A stretch of DNA of 64,000 bases from Arthrobacter psychrochitiniphilus (GTDB lineage Bacteria > Actinomycetota > Actinomycetes > Actinomycetales > Micrococcaceae). This document shows, piece by piece, positions 55,560-62,830 of the stretch. The position numbers and the translations under genes were made by a program. The notes under the pieces are model-generated. The model ran no database searches. It was not told where the DNA came from and saw only the letters and a list, made by a program, of their open reading frames with translations. How positions within the stretch are numbered: position 1 is the stretch's first letter; every line of letters begins with the position of its first letter. Location of the stretch: positions 248,001-312,000 of the forward strand of contig NZ_QHLZ01000001.1 of the NCBI RefSeq assembly GCF_003185915.1, read 5' to 3'.

Positions 55560-57008
55560 ATGACTTCCACAGCGAGCACCCCACGCGTCTCAAAACTGCC
55601 CAAGTGGGCGAGTTCCTTCGGCGTACAAATCATTGCCGGCCTCATTGCCGGCCTCGTATTGGGCTTGATCGCCCGCCAGCTTGGCACTGATCCTGAGACT
55701 GAAACTAACGGGCTCATGACCACGTTGGGCCTGATCGGCTCCAGCTACGTCTCCATTTTGAAGGCAGCTGTGGTTCCGCTGATCTTCACCGCCGTTGTCT
55801 CCTCGATCGCCAATCTGCGCCAAGTCACCAACGCCGCGCGCTTGGCCTGGAACACGCTGCTGTGGTTCGCCATTACAGCTCTGATCGCAGTCACCATCGG
55901 CATTGCGCTGGGCACGCTCATCCAGCCTGGAGCAGGCACCGGAACAGCCACTCCCAAGGATTACACCGGCAAAACCGGTGACTGGTGGGCCTTCCTGATT
56001 GGCTTGTTCCCCTCCAATTTCCTGGGTCTGGGTGCTTCAACTAAGGCTTCTGACTCTGGCGACCTCGTTACCAGCGTGAACTTCAACGTCCTGCAGATCC
56101 TGGTCATTGCCATTGTCATCGGCATCGCAGCACTGAAGGTTGGCAAGGCAGCTGACCCATTCCTGAAACTCAACGGTTCAGCCCTGGCTGTTATTCAAAA
56201 GGTGCTGTGGTGGATCATTCGCTTGGCACCGATTGGCACCGTCGGCTTGATCGGAAACGCTGTAGCCTCTTACGGCTGGACCACCATTGGCTCACTGGGC
56301 AAGTTCACAGTAGCTATTTACCTGGGCCTGGCACTGGTGCTTTTTGTGGTCTACCCGATCCTGATCAAGTCACACGGGCTCTCCATCAAGCAGTACTTCT
56401 CAGGCGTTTGGCCTGCCGTGCAGCTGGGCTTCGTCTCACGCTCTTCCATTGGCACCTTGCCCCTGACCCAGCGTGTGACCGAGCGTAACTTGGGTGTTCC
56501 TCGCGCCTATGCTTCCTTCGCCGTGCCGCTGGGCGCCACCACCAAGATGGACGGTTGCGCCGCCATCTACCCGGCCATTGCAGCCATCTTCGTGGCACAG
56601 TTCTTCGGTATCCAGTTGGACCTGGGCCAGTACCTGCTCATCGTGCTGGTTTCCGTCCTCGGATCAGCAGCAACCGCAGGCACCACGGGCGCTGTTGTGA
56701 TGCTCACCTTGACACTGTCAACGCTGGGACTGCCGCTGGCCGGCGTCGGACTTCTGCTGGCAGTTGACCCCATTTTGGATATGGGCCGTACCGCCGTCAA
56801 CGTTGCAGGCCAAGCCCTGGTCCCCACCATCGTCTCCAAACGCCAGAACATCCTGGATGAGGCGCTGTACAACGCACCCCGCAATGGCAACCCGTTCGCA
56901 GACGACTCCGATGATCTGCTCCAGGATGTGACCGGCGCCACCATCGCGGCTGACACCGGCGTGGATACCGATGAGGTTGATCCGAAGCGCCAGACGGCAA
57001 ACGTCTAA
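55560..57008 (+). CDS. Dicarboxylate/amino-acid:cation symporter (DAACS, GltP-like)
   Basis: The ATG at 55560-55562 gives 482 residues; an upstream in-frame start at 55494 lacks support. It has about eight transmembrane helices and two re-entrant loops. The substrate-binding motifs are visible: a Ser-rich loop FVSRSSIGTLPLTQRV, and AVPLGATTKMDGCAA in place of the more usual GATINMDG. The family takes up glutamate, aspartate, succinate or neutral amino acids with Na+ or H+. It follows the amino-acid ABC operon by about 107 bp and may be transcribed separately. Confidence 0.92.
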   Translation: MTSTASTPRVSKLPKWASSFGVQIIAGLIAGLVLGLIARQLGTDPETETNGLMTTLGLIGSSYVSILKAAVVPLIFTAVVSSIANLRQVTNAARLAWNTLLWFAITALIAVTIGIALGTLIQPGAGTGTATPKDYTGKTGDWWAFLIGLFPSNFLGLGASTKASDSGDLVTSVNFNVLQILVIAIVIGIAALKVGKAADPFLKLNGSALAVIQKVLWWIIRLAPIGTVGLIGNAVASYGWTTIGSLGKFTVAIYLGLALVLFVVYPILIKSHGLSIKQYFSGVWPAVQLGFVSRSSIGTLPLTQRVTERNLGVPRAYASFAVPLGATTKMDGCAAIYPAIAAIFVAQFFGIQLDLGQYLLIVLVSVLGSAATAGTTGAVVMLTLTLSTLGLPLAGVGLLLAVDPILDMGRTAVNVAGQALVPTIVSKRQNILDEALYNAPRNGNPFADDSDDLLQDVTGATIAADTGVDTDEVDPKRQTANV

Positions 57009-57036
57009 GCCGCAAGCAAGCTCGCTGTTCGTGTAC

Positions 57037-57081
57037 ACATCCCGTTAGGGCCGGTCTGCTGACCTCGCCTTAGCGGGATGT
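57037..57081 (+). terminator. Terminator after the symporter gene
   Basis: ACATCCCG (57037-57044) pairs with 57074-57081, and the stem extends inward with wobble pairs. A short T-run (TTTGCG) follows, so this is a fair intrinsic terminator 28 bp past the stop. Confidence 0.7.
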
Positions 57082-57181
57082 TTGCGTGAGGGCGCTGTCA
57101 CCTGTGGCAGTTCCCCACAGCACTGGCACGTATGATTCCTAACGCAACGAATTTTCAGCACCGAACATTTAGGGACCAGCA

Positions 57182-57562
57182 ATGATCATCGTCACCACAA
57201 ACGACCTGCCCGGCTACAAGATTGATGCAGTCTTTGGTGAGGTCATGGGCCTCACCGTGCGCTCCCGCCACGTGGGCGCACAGTTCACCGCCAGCTTCCG
57301 CTCCTTGGGCGGGGGAGAACTGCCCGAAATGACCAAGGCCCTCTATGAAAGCCGCCAGGAAGTTGTGGCCCGCATGGTTACCGAAGCCCAGCAGAAGGGT
57401 GCCAACGCCATTGTTGCCACCCGCTTTGACACCTCGGAAATGGGCGGCACCTGGACAGAGGTCTGCGTCTACGGCACCGCAGTCTTTGCCATTCCGCTGG
57501 GCGCGGGCGAACCCGGCGCAACCGGCCAGTCGGTCTACCTTTCCCAGAACCCCCAGGGCTAA
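57182..57562 (+). CDS. YbjQ-family (DUF74) protein
   Basis: A 126-residue protein of the YbjQ family: TTNDLPGYKIDAVFGEVMGL at the N-terminus, ARMVTEAQQKGANAIVATRF in the middle and a beta-strand end (TEVCVYGTAVFAI). The family forms pentamers and has been called heavy-metal-binding by structure, but no function is established. GGGACCAGC precedes the ATG. The last codon and stop lie in the first unit of a 15-bp tandem repeat. It stands alone between terminators. Confidence 0.9.
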   Translation: MIIVTTNDLPGYKIDAVFGEVMGLTVRSRHVGAQFTASFRSLGGGELPEMTKALYESRQEVVARMVTEAQQKGANAIVATRFDTSEMGGTWTEVCVYGTAVFAIPLGAGEPGATGQSVYLSQNPQG

Positions 57563-57615
57563 GAGCCGCCGGGCTAAGAGCTGCCGGGCTGAGAGCCGCC
57601 GGGCTGAGAGCTGCT
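57556..57615. repeat. Four 15-bp tandem units covering the YbjQ gene stop
   Basis: Units GGGCTAAGAGCCGCC (57556), GGGCTAAGAGCTGCC (57571), GGGCTGAGAGCCGCC (57586) and GGGCTGAGAGCTGCT (57601). Each carries an in-frame TAA or TGA, so the YbjQ gene ends in four successive stops. The array resembles the one at 2182-2226. Confidence 0.85.
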
Positions 57616-57621
57616 GGGTCG

Positions 57622-57659
57622 GGAGGCTGGGTACCAACCGGGGCCGGCACCCAGCCTCC
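57622..57659 (+). terminator. 11-bp perfect hairpin after the YbjQ gene
   Basis: GGAGGCTGGGT (57622-57632) pairs exactly with 57649-57659 around a GC-rich 16-base loop. It lies about 60 bp past the YbjQ stop and before the TetR operator region. No T-tract follows. Confidence 0.65.
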
Positions 57660-57693
57660 TCCACAGCGACTAAACCGCATCCTAGATGTCTAC

Positions 57694-57724
57694 TTGCACT
57701 TAGTGCATCTTTGCACTTAGTGTA
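57694..57724 (+). promoter_or_regulatory. Double operator before the TetR-MMPL pair
   Basis: TGCAC-TTA-GTGCA (57695-57707) is a perfect palindrome, repeated as TGCAC-TTA-GTGTA (57712-57724), 17 bp apart. The second copy ends 6 bases before the TetR ATG. The pair is a strong candidate for autoregulation of the exporter operon. Confidence 0.75.
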
Positions 57725-57729
57725 GCAAT

Positions 57730-58362
57730 ATGAGTTTTCCTGCATCGCATCCTCTCACGGTGGCGCCCACGTCCCGGCGTGAGCTCAATAAGGCAGCCAC
57801 CCGTGAAGCAATCGCACTAGCTGCACTAGATTTTCTTCGCAGCGGTGACTTGAACACTTTCACTGTGGATGACGTAGCTGAAGCTGCCGGAGTATCCCGG
57901 CGCACCTTCTTTAACTACTTCTCCTCTGTGGAAGCGGCCGTTGCAAGCTTCACCCAGAACTATCTGGATCAAGTCATTGTGGAATTGGAAGCCCGCCCGG
58001 CTGGCGAGCCGCTTCTGGAGTCCGCACAAATTGCGCTCTCCGCCCTAGGTAATGCCCACGATCTGGGCATACTGGCAGAAACTTTTGCACTCACCCAGGA
58101 CCCTCAGCTCAGCCGTTTCCAACTTCAAGCGTGGGATGAATGCAGCACCAAGATCACCCAATTCGCCCGGGACAGGATGCCTGCAGGCACAGATGAGCTG
58201 TTCCTCTTCACCTTGGTAGGTGCTGTTATTGGCGGTGGGCGGGCCGCCTTCCTGGTCTGGTTTTTAGAACATGGAACCGATGTCACGCAAGCCTCGCTGA
58301 GCGATCTACGCAACAAACTCCAGGCCGCTATTTCCCTTATTCGTCAAGGCTTCCCCAACTAG
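57730..58362 (+). CDS. TetR-family regulator of the MMPL exporter
   Basis: A 210-residue regulator. The HTH is FTVDDVAEAAGVSRRTFFNYFSSVEAA (about residues 45-72); the C-terminal domain is helical and ligand-binding by analogy. There is no Shine-Dalgarno sequence and the ATG follows the second operator within 6 bases, so the mRNA may be leaderless or nearly so. The MMPL transporter gene starts 55 bp downstream, and the two probably form one operon repressed by this protein. Confidence 0.9.
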   Translation: MSFPASHPLTVAPTSRRELNKAATREAIALAALDFLRSGDLNTFTVDDVAEAAGVSRRTFFNYFSSVEAAVASFTQNYLDQVIVELEARPAGEPLLESAQIALSALGNAHDLGILAETFALTQDPQLSRFQLQAWDECSTKITQFARDRMPAGTDELFLFTLVGAVIGGGRAAFLVWFLEHGTDVTQASLSDLRNKLQAAISLIRQGFPN

Positions 58363-58417
58363 GTCTACCCGCTGGCGCAGTTTCTGCGCAGGCACTACAT
58401 GAAAGAACGGATTGATC

Positions 58418-61081
58418 ATGGCCCTTTGGCTTTATCGATTAGGGCGCTTAGCCGCCCGCCGCGCATGGCTGGTTATTGCCGCTTGGGCGGTCATCATGGG
58501 TTTGGTGGGTGGCGCTGTTGCACTGTTCATGGGCCCCATGTCCAACAACTTCGAAATTCCTGGCACTGAAACCCAGCAGATGGCGGATAAACTCCAGGCG
58601 GAGCTACCGGAAGCCTCCGGGGGTACCGGGGCAGTGGTGTTCACCAGTTCTGACGGATTGCAGTTCACCTCCGCCCAGGAGAAGAACATCACCGCGGCCT
58701 TGCAGTCCGTGACCTCCGTTCCTAGCGTCAAGGGTGTCATTGACCCCTTCCTGGTGACGGCACAGAAGGAAGCTGGCACAGCGCAACTAGCCGACGGCGC
58801 CAAAAAACTTGCCGCTGGAGAGGCACAAGCTGCCGCCAAAAAGCCTGAACTGGACGCAGGCCTGAAGGACGTTGCCGCAGCTAAGGCCAAACTAGATGCC
58901 GGCCAAGCCCAGCTCGATGCCCAAAAGGAGCAAATTGCGGCCCTTCCGGCCGGCTCCCCACAAGCCCAGGGGGCTGCCGCGCAGCTCGCCGCCGGTCAAG
59001 CCCAACTTGATGCGCAAAAAGCCCAGTGGCAGGCCGGCAAGGATAAAGTTGACGCCGGGCAAGCAGAGTACGACGCCGGGCAGGCCACCTTGGCTGCCAA
59101 GCGGGCCGAACTTTCGATCGGCCAGCGCAAGGCAGATGCGGCCGAGGGTATCCTTTTTGTTTCTGAAAACGGCAAGGCCGCCATTGGCCAGATTCAGTTC
59201 TCCGAGTCAATGAACGCTGTGACCCCAGCCAACCGGCAGCTGGTTCAGGACAAGCTCAACGTCCTGGAGACTGACGGCGTAACGGTGAACTACAGCAAGG
59301 AGATCGTCGAAGACGTCTCGGAGCTGTTTGGGATCTCCGAGGTGCTAGGTATTGCGGTTGCCGCTGCCGTGCTGTTGATCATGTTGGGTACTTTTGTTGC
59401 TGCAGGCCTGCCCCTGCTCATGGCTGTTGTGGGCGTAGGCATTGGTGTTGGCGGCACCATGGCCCTGACCACGGTTATTGAAATGTCCTCCATCTCCCCC
59501 ATGCTGGCCTTGATGTTGGGGCTTGCGGTAGGCATTGATTACTCCTTGTTCATTGTGAACAGGCACCGCCAGCAGCTGTTGGCGGGCATGGACGTGCGGG
59601 AATCCATTGCCAAGGCCACAGGCACCTCAGGTAATGCAGTGACCTTCGCCGGTTTGACCGTGGTTATTGCCTTGGCAGCACTCTCGGTGACGGGATTGCC
59701 GTTCTTAGCCATCTTGGGCCTGGCCGCGGCGGCCACCGTGGCAGTTTCCGTGCTGATTGCCCTGACCCTGACACCTGCCCTGCTCTCACTGATTGGCACC
59801 CGGATCATTTCCAAAAAGGCGTGGGCTAAAAATACTGTTGCCACTGCCAAGCATGAGGCCACGTTGGTGGGCTTGACTAAGACTGAGCAGGGCGCCGCCG
59901 ATGAAGCCGCGGACATTGCTCGCAGCGCCCGAGGCTGGGGTGGCCTTGTCACCAGGCATCCCCTGATCTCACTCATCACCGCTGTCTTAGCACTAGTAGT
60001 CATCGCGATCCCGGCTACCGGTCTGCGTTTGGCCCTGCCCGACGGCGGCTCCGAGCCTGTCGATTCCAGCGCCTACCAGGCGTACTCCATTACGGGCAAG
60101 AACTTTGGTGAGGGCATGAACGGGCCCATCATCGTAGTAGCTTCACTCCCGGCAGGGCTGGATGAAGCACAAGCTACCGTACTGAATTTGGATGTTGCTG
60201 ATCAGTTGCGTTCTGTTCCCAACGTCATCGCGGCAGTTCCAGTCACGCTCAGCGCGGATAACCGCACTGCTGTGTACCAGGTCATCCCGAAGGAAGGACC
60301 AGCCAGTGAAAGCACGGTCCAGGTTGTTCATGATCTGCGCAGCGAAGGCGCCACCATCTTGGCTGATCATGATGTGAGCATTGGATTGACGGGCCAAACA
60401 GCTGCCAATGTTGATGTCTCCGAGAAATTGGGTGCGGCGCTTCCGCCCTACCTGGCCATTGTTGTGGGACTGTCCTTGATCCTGTTGATCCTGGTCTTCC
60501 GCTCCATCCTGGTGCCGTTGCTGGCAACGGCCGGCTTCTTGCTCTCACTGGTGGCAGCCTTTGGCGGCGTGGTAGCCGTCTACCAGTGGGGCTGGCTCGG
60601 TGGGATCTTCGATGTGCCCAACCCAGCTGCGGTTCTGAGCTTTTTGCCCATCATCTTGATAGGTGTGCTGTTTGGACTGGCTATGGACTACCAGGTGTTC
60701 ATCTCCTCAGGAATGCGGGAAGCGTACGCCCATGGACAGGATGCCAAGCAGGCTGTGCGCACCGGGTTCAAACATGCGGCACCCGTTGTCACCGCCGCAG
60801 CGATCATCATGGTCAGCGTGTTCTCCGGCTTCATTTTCAGCCACCTGACCATGGTGCGCCCCCTCGGCTTTGCCTTGGCGTTTGGTGTTCTCATTGACGC
60901 GTTCGTGGTCCGTATGACCATTGTTCCTGCGGCCATGCACCTGATGGGCAAGTCGGCATGGTGGATCCCGAAGTGGCTGGATAAAATCCTGCCTGACGTT
61001 GACGTTGAGGGTGCCAAACTTGCCAACCTGACCGTTACCTCGGATGCCTCAGAGCTGGAACCGGCGCCAGCCAACGGCTAG
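58418..61081 (+). CDS. MMPL-family RND transporter
   Basis: The ATG at 58418-58420 gives 887 residues (a TTG two codons earlier is possible). The layout is two halves of six transmembrane helices with extracytoplasmic loops. The proton-relay regions are GLAVGIDYSLFIVNRHRQQ in the first half and FGLAMDYQVFISSGMREAY in the second. The first loop contains an unusual Ala/Gln/Lys-rich stretch (about residues 118-245) of heptad-like repeats such as LDAGQAQLDAQK, predicted to be a coiled coil. Members export lipids, siderophores, antibiotics or biocides; the TetR partner suggests an inducible efflux pump. Confidence 0.92.
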   Translation: MALWLYRLGRLAARRAWLVIAAWAVIMGLVGGAVALFMGPMSNNFEIPGTETQQMADKLQAELPEASGGTGAVVFTSSDGLQFTSAQEKNITAALQSVTSVPSVKGVIDPFLVTAQKEAGTAQLADGAKKLAAGEAQAAAKKPELDAGLKDVAAAKAKLDAGQAQLDAQKEQIAALPAGSPQAQGAAAQLAAGQAQLDAQKAQWQAGKDKVDAGQAEYDAGQATLAAKRAELSIGQRKADAAEGILFVSENGKAAIGQIQFSESMNAVTPANRQLVQDKLNVLETDGVTVNYSKEIVEDVSELFGISEVLGIAVAAAVLLIMLGTFVAAGLPLLMAVVGVGIGVGGTMALTTVIEMSSISPMLALMLGLAVGIDYSLFIVNRHRQQLLAGMDVRESIAKATGTSGNAVTFAGLTVVIALAALSVTGLPFLAILGLAAAATVAVSVLIALTLTPALLSLIGTRIISKKAWAKNTVATAKHEATLVGLTKTEQGAADEAADIARSARGWGGLVTRHPLISLITAVLALVVIAIPATGLRLALPDGGSEPVDSSAYQAYSITGKNFGEGMNGPIIVVASLPAGLDEAQATVLNLDVADQLRSVPNVIAAVPVTLSADNRTAVYQVIPKEGPASESTVQVVHDLRSEGATILADHDVSIGLTGQTAANVDVSEKLGAALPPYLAIVVGLSLILLILVFRSILVPLLATAGFLLSLVAAFGGVVAVYQWGWLGGIFDVPNPAAVLSFLPIILIGVLFGLAMDYQVFISSGMREAYAHGQDAKQAVRTGFKHAAPVVTAAAIIMVSVFSGFIFSHLTMVRPLGFALAFGVLIDAFVVRMTIVPAAMHLMGKSAWWIPKWLDKILPDVDVEGAKLANLTVTSDASELEPAPANG

Positions 61082-61116
61082 GACCGCACGCCGGCGGGCA
61101 AAAATTGCCTCCTGAA

Positions 61117-61172
61117 AATCGAGTACGCAGCTGTTGGCCAGCCAAAGAGGCCCACCAGCTGCGTACTCGATT
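61117..61172. terminator. Perfect 17-bp hairpin after the MMPL gene
   Basis: AATCGAGTACGCAGCTG (61117-61133) and its exact complement (61156-61172) flank a 22-base loop, 36 bp past the MMPL stop. GCGTTTCT follows. The length and perfection suggest a strong terminator. Confidence 0.8.
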
Positions 61173-61196
61173 GCGTTTCTGCACAATGGCCCAGTG

Positions 61197-61251
61197 CCAC
61201 CAACCGCAGCCACCAACCGCAGCCGTGCAACCACAGCCCGTGCAACCGCAG
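61197..61251. repeat. Short tandem units upstream of the GAF regulator gene
   Basis: CCACCAACCGCAG occurs at 61197-61209 and 61210-61222, followed by CCGTGCAACCACAG (61223-61236) and CCGTGCAACCGCAG (61238-61251). The shared core CAACCGCAG repeats four times about 14 bp apart, 90 bp before the regulator start, and could be regulator-binding sites. Confidence 0.6.
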
Positions 61252-61340
61252 TGCGCACTGCACTAGAGTGGTGATCTACGGCACATTCATGCGGGATTAG
61301 CGCGGCCGTTACCACCCACACGCAGGCAATGGAGAAGTAA

Positions 61341-62594
61341 ATGTCCCCCCTACGCCACCTTGTTGAGGACCTGCCCGCCATGCGTGCGCTGGTGCGTGAA
61401 TCCTGGTTACGTTCACTGAAGACCCTGACCACGCCGGCCGGGCTCACCCCGCCGCTGGTGTGGGAAAGCCGTGAACTGCTCGAAATCCGCCAAGATCACC
61501 CCTTGGCCTCGATCATGCCCGTCATCACCAAGCTGCTGGTAGAGCCCAGCCGCGACACCGGGCTGCTGGTGGCCGTGGGCGATGAGCATGGCCGGCTCCT
61601 CTGGGTGGAAGGTGACTCAAGTGCCCGGCGCAACGGCGAAATCATTAACTTTGCTACGGGGGCCGACTGGTCTGAGACGGTGGTGGGAACCAGCGCTCCT
61701 GGCACCGCCCTGGTGCTGGGAAAGAGTGTGCAAATCACCGGCCAAGAGCATTTCAGCTCCGCCGTCCATTCGTGGAGCTGCACAGCGGTTCCCGTGCACG
61801 ATCCCGATTCCGGCTCCCTGCTGGGAGTTGTGGACATTACGGGCGGCGCCGAGGCCGTAGGCGCCAACACTCTCTCCCTGGTCCAAGCCACCGTGGCTGC
61901 CGCAGAATCCCAGCTGCGGATCGAACGGCTGGAACAACGTGCCGCCATCAGGGACACCAGCACCCGCACCACCAACACTCCCAGCACCACCAAGCCTCTG
62001 TACCGGGATAGCTTGCAAATTTTAGGGCGCGATCAGGGCCTGTTGCACGTGGCCGGCCAGGCTGTAATTCTCAGCGAGCGGCACACCGAAATCCTGACCA
62101 TGCTGGCCTTGCACCCCGGCGGGCTCACTGCCGAAGAACTCACCGGCAAGATCTATCCTGCCGGCTCATCCCTGAGTAGTATCCGGGCGGAAATGGTGCG
62201 TCTTCGCAAACTCCTGCTGTCCGCCGCACCCAGCCTTGTCCCGGAATCTCGCCCCTACAGGCTGCCGCGCGCGCTCGTGGTGGACGCCGAGCAGGTCCGT
62301 CATTATCTTGACCGTGGCGCGCACCGCCTAGCCCTGAAAATATACCCGGGCGAGCTCATGCCCCGCTCCCTGGCGCCCGCCATTGAGGCGCTCCGGAGCA
62401 GGTTGGCGATCCACGTGCGTGAGGCCATTCTCACCGATGCCAGCTTGGAAACTCTGCTGGGTTACCTCCAGCTTCGCGAAGCCGCGGACGACGTCGATGC
62501 CTGGCGCACAGCACTGCGTCTGCTGCCGCCGCGCTCACCCAAGCGCTCCGCCGTGGTGGCTCATCTTGAGGCGCTGGAGGCACTGGAGGGCTAA
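61341..62594 (+). CDS. GAF-domain transcriptional regulator (AcoR-like, without AAA domain)
   Basis: A 417-residue protein. Residues about 65-200 form a GAF sensor domain (VGDEHGRLLWVEGDSSARRN, GTSAPGTALVLGKSV, GVVDITGG). A central HTH-like part follows (LSERHTEILTMLALHPGGLTAEELTGKIYP), and the rest is a helical domain resembling transcription-activation repeats. The sigma-54-type AAA domain of AcoR is missing, as usual for Actinobacteria. It is co-oriented with an acetaldehyde-type aldehyde dehydrogenase 236 bp downstream, and this pairing is common in Arthrobacter and relatives, so it probably activates that gene. Confidence 0.88.
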   Translation: MSPLRHLVEDLPAMRALVRESWLRSLKTLTTPAGLTPPLVWESRELLEIRQDHPLASIMPVITKLLVEPSRDTGLLVAVGDEHGRLLWVEGDSSARRNGEIINFATGADWSETVVGTSAPGTALVLGKSVQITGQEHFSSAVHSWSCTAVPVHDPDSGSLLGVVDITGGAEAVGANTLSLVQATVAAAESQLRIERLEQRAAIRDTSTRTTNTPSTTKPLYRDSLQILGRDQGLLHVAGQAVILSERHTEILTMLALHPGGLTAEELTGKIYPAGSSLSSIRAEMVRLRKLLLSAAPSLVPESRPYRLPRALVVDAEQVRHYLDRGAHRLALKIYPGELMPRSLAPAIEALRSRLAIHVREAILTDASLETLLGYLQLREAADDVDAWRTALRLLPPRSPKRSAVVAHLEALEALEG

Positions 62595-62736
62595 GTTGCG
62601 AGGACGCCCCGTCTCTCCAACGCCGCCCCAAGGCACAGCCGCCAACTCTTTGCTGTTCACCGCGTCTGCTTCTGTGGGCGAGAGTGAGGCTTTGTTCAGC
62701 GTTCCATCCAGCTTTTTTACCAACCCCTCGCGCCCG

Positions 62737-62771
62737 TGTGATCTAGCTCATGCAACGTGGTTGCAACGTGG
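62737..62771 (+). promoter_or_regulatory. CRP/GlxR-like site and palindrome before the aldehyde dehydrogenase
   Basis: TGTGATCTAGCTCATG (62737-62752) fits a CRP/GlxR-type site with changes in the last bases. Directly after it GCAAC-GTG-GTTGC (62752-62764) is a perfect palindrome, and GCAACGTGG is repeated at 62763-62771. These could bind a cAMP-responsive regulator and the GAF regulator. Confidence 0.5.
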
Positions 62772-62830
62772 CTCCCCGTACGCTTCTGGTCAAGGACGCC
62801 GATGTCCCCCACCGCGAAGGAGTTTGCACC

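Noticed and set aside
55453..57008. Symporter as fourth gene of the amino-acid ABC operon under the same operator
   Set aside because: A gap of about 107 bp with its own inverted repeat, and no CTGA-N8-TCAG site; co-regulation cannot be claimed from sequence.
57556..57615. CRISPR-like array
   Set aside because: Units of 15 bp are directly adjacent with no spacers, and no cas genes are present.
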